Assembly (NCBI GenBank): GCA_036925085.1
Contig: JAUPFP010000013.1
Location: 497,001 to 561,000 of the forward strand
Direction: 5' to 3'
Length of the DNA stretch: 64,000 nucleotides
From: Brachycybe producta
Taxonomy: Eukaryota; Arthropoda; Diplopoda; Playtdesmida; Andrognathidae
The notes beneath the pieces are model-generated. The model searched no databases and was not told the origin of the DNA. It saw only the letters and a program-made list of their open reading frames with translations. A program made the translations under genes and the position numbers. Below are positions 58,306 to 64,000 of this stretch, piece after piece (the stretch's first letter is position 1; each line of letters begins with the position of its first letter).

Positions 58306-61300
58306 TTAGAAAGGTGACAAACAAGAAAGAACACCTTTTTCTAGTCGTTCTTCCGTATCGGTGTTGGTGTCTTCGCTGCTCGGTAACTCTCCGTTCATTG
58401 TCTCAGAAAGGTCAGTTGTTGAAATGACCTGCGTAAACTGTACATCCCTCCTCCTACTCCGCCTCCTTTATTAAATAGAAAAGAGAGAAAAAAACAACTC
58501 AACAAATAAAACTAGCAAAAACACACAACAGAAATAAAACCAGAAAAATTAATTAAAAACCAAAACAAGAAAAGAATAGAAAAAAAAATTAAATAAAATT
58601 AATGCATACACAAAAATAAAATCATAAAGAAATTAAAGAAAGAAAAAACAAAAGGTTTTAATGAACTGCTTTTGAGATAATGGTCAACAAAGACAAACCA
58701 TAAATTTTTAAACAGATTAATGGCTACAACTGACATATAACTATGGGCTTCATTTGAAAATGAATACATTTTTTTTTTTGGAAACTAGCCGCAACTACAC
58801 CTAAAGGCGCGCTTAGACCAAGCTCGCGAGCCGTTCTAGAACAGTTTGCCAACAGAAACAAGAGTCCGATTTATACGGGAGCTTGCGAACCGGTACAAAG
58901 TTTCCTCTTGAGGCGGTAAATCAAAGGGTTGGTTCAGAACATCTGACGAACAAAGAACCCGGTCTATATGGGAGTGAGCTCATCTCGCCAGTTGATTATA
59001 CCTAATCTCTAACAAGGTCCCTTGACTGAAAAATACATTTTTCTGATTGCCTTACTCATAAGTGACATTTATAACTTTTCTGTGTATTTGAGGCTACTTT
59101 CCACAAAGTGTATTCGTTTTAAAATTTAGCCTATCAATAATAATTAAAAAGAAAAATATATACGAGACAATTTAAACATACTAATTGAATGTTTTTTTGC
59201 TAAAAGTGAAAACAGTTGCAAACATTTTTTCTTCGAAAAAACGTATCAATTGTTTATAATAAAAATAATCTTAAAACAAAATTCTCGATACAAATGTAAT
59301 AACTAATGTATATAACTGCCATTTAACTGGAGATAATTCCTATAGATTTCATTATGAGCCACTTTTGTCAGTTGTCTTAAATGAAAGACTATGTTTTTTT
59401 TCCTCTGACAAAAGTGACAAAAGGGTGCAACAAAAATTGCTTAAAACAGACACGCAGCAATTTTACATAACAGAAGTGCCATCAGTCATTTAGAACAAAA
59501 AATAGGCTCAGATTCAATAACGAAACTTGACATTAATTTGAACCCTCCAAGCAGGTTTCCATCTTTTTCTTTGTTGTCAAAACATTATTCTCAGGGTTCA
59601 GGTTGAATTTCAAGTAACAAATTTTCTTCTGCAAATCTGGGCCATTGTATTCATTACAAATTAGAAATTTACGTAATGTAAAACTGTCAAATTGAGTTGT
59701 AGATGCCATAAAAAAGGAACTACAGGTTTTGTAGTTAAAGATTCAACCAGAAAAAAGTTTTTTTTATATACCACAGGAAAAACGAAAATCTTCGTTGAGG
59801 TGCACAACTTTTTTTTAAAAAAACATTTTATATAAAAAAAATGTTCGAAGTTTACTTGAAACTACCAGAGTTATAAAATGAACTATTTGTATTTACATAA
59901 ACATATGACATTTTTAAAAATTAAAATTTTAGTGACAATTTCAAGAAGACTAACTGTAATTACTTGACCAACTTATGGTGAAATTTCAAATTGCTATGAA
60001 ACATTCATTTTCAACGACCACCAAAATCTACCATCAAAATCTAATTATTTCATTCCTTTGCTTTTTTTAAAGCCTCGTATAAATTTTGACCTGCTTTAGA
60101 AAGATCGTAACCTTCAGAAATTTCGCACTGAAATCACGACAAGACTTAAAAAGGATTACAATTTATCAAAATGCTGTTTAAAACAAAAAAGAAGTCATTG
60201 ATAGAATAAAAAACTTCAAAATTAAGTGACTTCTCTAAAAAGGAGGCCTATACCCAATAAACTAATAGACGATCGATATTCTAGTAGTAGAATACTCGTA
60301 GTATAGAAAACCTCAACGAGCCCGTGCTTCAAGTCTTTTTCTTTAATTGAGTTATGTTAATTTTTCTTTTACTGAAACCGTATCAAGGCTGTAGTTTATT
60401 TTTTTACGTTTTTATGACTTTAGCGATTTTCTCAGGAACTTTTCTCTAGTGTTTTCATCAGGCAGATCAGTTGGAAACATTTAATTTGGTTAATTGTGGT
60501 ATGTAAAACCTTGGTTGCATCTAAATTTGTATTTGTATAGAGCGCAACTGAAATCCCCATCCGCCTATTAATACAATAAAACCTGGATTAAACAGAAACC
60601 CGTGTAATCCGGAAACGGAATGTAACTTTCCAGCACGGATAGAAACTACTTAAAACGGAAAATAAAGAGACAAGAGATAAAAAGAGACAACGGAGGAAAA
60701 ATGAAAAACTGCTAGATCGGAAAAATTGCCTGAAACCACAGGATTCCGTTTTATCCAAGTTTTACTGTATAGTGGATAAATAGCAGCTTTCTATCACTTG
60801 ATTTATTTTTATTTTTAACATCATCTCGGCAAATCTTTTAAGTTTTGTCATGATTTTAATTAGAAATTATTGAAGGTTATATAGTATTTTTGCTTCAAAT
60901 TACGAGTCAATTCGTACACACAAGTACAATTAACACTGGTTATTAAATCTAACGTTACTACACTATTAGAGTCTTTAATTTGCATCAAAATTAGCTATTT
61001 GTTTCATGAAAAAATAATAAAATAGCTAAATTATACTTAAGAATCAATCTCAAGTGATTACTAATGTCACTATAAAACCTTTCAAAGGTAAACTGCCTAA
61101 TTTTAATTTAACAATTAGTTGATAACTCTTAAAAAAAAGAGTCCACTCCACTCACAATATATGAAACCAATCTCAATGTTTGCCAATAAGTTCAGCATAA
61201 CAAATTCGCATTATCAAGAGTAATTTAAAGTTATAAATTACATTTCACAATTCATTCAAAAACTAAATTTCCCGAAAAACAAAAACAAAAAAAATCAACG

Positions 61301-63402
61301 AAAACACAAAAAAGAAAGAAACCCAACAAAGGAGAAAATAAATAAAAGGTTTTGTGGCGAAAGAAACCGATGCAGATGCCGAAAATAAAAACCAAGAGTG
61401 ACTGAAAACTGCAATCGAGAAGATTGGGACCTTAATCAAACCTGCCATTATTCGACATGAGATCCAGAATCCCGCAAACATAACCCGCGACATCGACCGT
61501 TTCAGTGTCGGAACGTTTGATGAACGGATGTTCCAATAATTTGTTATACTTTGGTCTTTGCGTTTCATCCTTTATTAAACTGAATATATATATATAAAAA
61601 AAGAAACAGATTAATGTGGTTTTAAAATGTAAGCGCCTCTCGAACTCTCGTTAATTCTGCCTTTCAGCTGCAAAATGAAGAACGTGTTTTAGAAACTAGA
61701 AAGATAGCTGAATCGCTTTAGATAATTTCAATGTTGATATCTTTTAAAATAGGCTTTTCGTGTGTCTGATAATACCTTAACTTTAAGCGTAAAAAGTTAT
61801 TTTGAAAAATAAACTTTCAATAAAATCAGCTGTTCATAAAACACCGTAAATAAACAAAGTGAACATACAAGTTATACGTTTTTGAATAATTACTCTAAAG
61901 GAAGCCGTAGAGGGCTTATGGCAGAGGAACAATTTATGTGACACCACAAAATTGTCTTTGTGGTGTCACATAAATTGTTCGTAAAGTGGTCGTTTTAGCA
62001 GACTGTTTGATACATAGGGAGTGTTGTTCACATGACACCACGACCACCGTTTGTTTTGTACCAAAGTAACTATGAGTGGTTGTGTCCTGCCACAAGTGAC
62101 GACCACCGACTGTTTGTCAGACATGATCAAGGTTAATACCAGTGACCCACAATGACAAGAAACTTTTCAATAGTGGTCAACGTAAAGCGTCAACCACTTT
62201 TGGCACCACAAAGTAGTTCATGAGACCAAAGACTTCGTTAACAACACATAACCTCAGATAACATTCAAACTTTTTGTTAGAAACTAAAATAGTAAAGTGA
62301 ATGTCGTTTTAAAGTAATTTTTTACACTATAAACGCTTGCTTGGGTTGCCTTTTTTACCGAAAATGTATGAAGTACCGTTTAAAAAAGTTTAGTTTTAAA
62401 GATATCGTCACAAAAATACTGTAAAGATATTCAACACCTATTAATTATTGCTTTTAGCAAACTAATTTCAATATTTATTTATTTTCTACAAGAAAACCAA
62501 ACAAAAGAAATAATATCTACATTAAAACAACCGTTAACATACCAAGTGTTGACGAAAGTGACGAATTCGTGAGTGAAACTATTTCCGTTTTCGTTGGGAC
62601 TTAGACGAGGCGGATCACCCTGAACGACTTGCGTCAGTTGCTCGAAAACGCTATTCCACCTCGGATAAGGAAAACTTCCGGTGGCCAATTCTATCTGCAA
62701 ACGAAACAAAGAGTTATCATTCTAAGTAACGACGACGACCGTAACCATAACAAAAGACATTTGTGAAACTTACTAAAGTAATACCTAGACTCCAAACATC
62801 TGACCTTACGTCGTAACCTTTCGATTTCTGAGGATCGATCCGTTCGGGCTTTCAATTGAAACAGAAACACAAAATACCAAATGAACGTCAGTCGATGAAA
62901 CAATCACATTTAAGTAATTTCTTTCTAACTTACGGCCATGTATGGCCTACATCCAGCATCTCTCGTTCTTGCGATTGAATCGACTAACTGGCCGCTGATA
63001 CCAAAGTCACAAAGTTTGATGTTTCCTCGACGATCCAAAAGAATGTTACTCGGTTTCACGTCTAAGAGAAAAAATATTGTTTTAAAAAGCTGAATTGAAT
63101 TACTTGAGAAGGTTGAGATCAATTAAATCAGTAGTACCTCTGTGTATAATCTTTAGCGTTTCTTTCAAGTAATTTAAAGCTTTCACAGTCTATCGAAGAA
63201 GAAAGAATACAAAAGAGAAATCAGATTAGAAAAATGTCTCGGCTCTCTCTCTCTCTTAGTAATGATGACGAATAAAACTCACGGCAACGGTAATCATTCC
63301 TAATATATTTTCAGGTATCCTTTGGTTTTGTTTCTCGTAGATAAACTTATAGAATTTATCAAGGGAAGTGTCCATCACTTCCATGCAAATCCAACAATCT
63401 CC
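58306..63402 (-). CDS. MAP2K4: MAP2K4 (MKK4) dual-specificity kinase, 3' part, 7 exons (partial)
   Basis: MKK4 phosphorylates JNK (and p38) on Thr and Tyr in cytosolic stress-kinase cascades. Exons in transcript order: 63283-63402, 63138-63189, 62934-63061, 62774-62848, 62543-62694, 61442-61579, and a probable last exon 58306-58465 (stop TAA 58308-58306). All junctions keep frame, giving 274 visible residues. Visible motifs: hinge [17 protein letters not shown], catalytic loop HRDVKPSN, metal-binding CDFG, activation loop SIARTRDAG with the Ser and Thr phosphosites kept, [21 protein letters not shown] and [32 protein letters not shown] and [16 protein letters not shown] fit MKK4 rather than MKK7. 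The N-lobe exons (glycine loop, VAIK lysine) lie beyond 63402, probably off the window. If the weak donor at 61441 (GTTTGA) is not used, translation stops three codons later (TAA 61434-61432) with tail NNGRFD; if used, a 53-codon Arg-, Ser- and acid-rich tail follows. Confidence 0.92.
58466..61441 (-). other. Putative last intron of MAP2K4, ~3 kb
   Basis: Contains a pogo-like MITE (60574-60767), a repeat-like GC-richer patch at ~58803-59000 and otherwise AT-rich DNA. No further exon seen. Confidence 0.4.
60574..60767. mobile_element. pogo/Tigger-like MITE with TA target
   Basis: CAATAAAACCTGGATTAAAC and ATTCCGTTTTATCCAAGTTT are inverted, each next to TA (60572, 60768). Lies in the putative last intron of MAP2K4. 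Confidence 0.6.
61628..61850. mobile_element. Family-X MITE near a MAP2K4 acceptor
   Basis: AAGCGCCTCTCGAACTCTCG, GTTTTAGAAACTAGAAAGAT, GTTGATATCTTTTAAAATAG at the left; ATCAGCTGTTCATAAAACAC at the right. Ends ~48 bases from the acceptor of exon 61442-61579. Confidence 0.65.
61927..61980. repeat. Perfect hairpin, 24-bp stem, 6-base loop
   Basis: GAACAATTTATGTGACACCA.. (61927-61950) is inverted exactly at 61957-61980, loop ATTGTC. It sits at the edge of the repeat at 61981-62227, within a MAP2K4 intron. Confidence 0.93.
61981..62227 (-). mobile_element. Relative of the 56926 MITE, in a MAP2K4 intron
   Basis: Reverse complement reads GAACTACTTTGTGGTGCC, TGTGGGTCACTGGTATT and CTTGATCATGTCTGAC, parallel to 56926-57218. 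The element directly adjoins the perfect hairpin at 61927-61980, which repeats the same GTGGTGTCA word. Confidence 0.5.
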
Positions 63403-63571
63403 CTAAGAAGATGCACAACAAAACAGATATTTACTAATTGCGTCGGAACTCTTACCACTGGTTCTAATAAGTATAAAACCTTATAACCTCACAAAACGTA
63501 ATATTTAGACTTTTTCAAACTGCAACGAAACATTTATTATGCAAGACATTCTCAAATTAATTTGACAACTA

Positions 63572-63810
63572 CAGTACAAGCTCAATAATCTGACGTTCGA
63601 TAGTTTGACATTCCCAGTAATCGTCTTTAAGCTTTTGACCGGCCTTCAAACAACCCAGCAATCCGACATTTTAAATCTTCCAAACCAAGCCACACAAACC
63701 AGCCCAGTGAGAGTAAGTTTTTTTTTAAAATTTCCAGTAATAAAACTTTTTAAGTATTCTGACATTAGCCTGGCTTAAATGGTGTCAGATAACCGAGCGA
63801 GCGTGTACTG
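63572..63810. mobile_element. pogo/Tigger-like MITE with TA target
   Basis: CAGTACAAGCTCAATAATCT and AGATAACCGAGCGAGCGTGT plus ACTG are inverted, TA on both sides (63570-63571, 63811-63812). Lies upstream of the first visible MAP2K4 exon. Confidence 0.7.
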
Positions 63811-64000
63811 TATTCCCTTTGTTTTGTTGCTCAAACTTTGAAATTTTCCCATGCTAATGCCAACTGCCTTAGGTCGGATATAGACGTACAATTATGGCTT
63901 GTCCATCCTTTGCTTTCTTTTGAAATTGCTCATTTTCTCATCATTGCAAAACATTACTATTTGAACAAATTTGAACGTTCCCACGCCCATAGAGGGCAAG

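Noticed and set aside
61442-63402. MAP2K7 (hemipterous) instead of MAP2K4
   Set aside because: [10 protein letters not shown] alone resembles MKK7, but [38 protein letters not shown] and the [14 protein letters not shown] end fit MKK4.

Overview
The window is eukaryotic: an AT-rich metazoan genome with genes split into many short exons (GT..AG introns) and a very heavy load of small DNA transposons. The MAP2K4 protein reads most like arthropod MKK4 as I remember it, GGTTAGG-type repeats are present, and short stretches like the widespread 'CGCCATCTATTG' motif occur, so an arthropod is my best guess. This is not proven.

Host genes, all on the minus strand. (1) 5.8-6.1 kb: the first coding exon of a secreted or membrane protein with a signal peptide, resembling the prominin N-terminus; its remaining exons are not found. 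(2) 18.7-25.7 kb: eighteen exons of a sulfate/anion transporter, SLC26A11. Every splice junction keeps the reading frame, and the exons cover the transmembrane core, the STAS domain and a long C-terminal tail. A likely first exon with a good ATG lies at 48.3-48.5 kb, which would make intron 1 about 22.6 kb. (3) 58.3-63.4 kb: the 3' part of the kinase MAP2K4 (MKK4), from the hinge through the C-lobe, with the N-lobe beyond the right edge. No functional link between these genes is implied.

The most notable mobile element is at 48,813-52,985: a complete-looking Mutator-like (MULE) DNA transposon with ~55-bp terminal inverted repeats, a near-perfect 9-bp target duplication and one uninterrupted 784-codon transposase (two C2H2 fingers, a GCM1/WRKY-type finger, DDE core, SWIM finger). 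Its 3' part carries a higher-order satellite: about thirty 21-bp units, most holding a 12-bp perfect palindrome, in blocks of ~328 bp. It sits ~330 bp upstream of the putative SLC26A11 start codon, beside a CRE site.

The rest is a dense collection of non-autonomous elements: five copies of a ~300-bp MITE, four Helitron ends (hairpin plus CTAG), hAT-like palindromes with 8-bp target duplications, TTAA-flanked piggyBac-like MITEs, TA-flanked fold-backs and pogo-like MITEs, an interleaved fold-back at 15.1-15.8 kb, a long-TIR element at 53.3-54.1 kb, and a long-inverted-repeat family ('X' below) that fills several introns of both host genes. There are also five short-loop hairpins, a 7 x 21-bp dyad minisatellite, a four-CRE cluster at 16.0-16.3 kb, and many poly-C/poly-G runs concentrated in the first 16 kb. 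No retrovirus-like or Polinton-like element, tRNA, rRNA or CRISPR array was recognised. Coordinates were derived by hand; repeat edges may be off by several bases.
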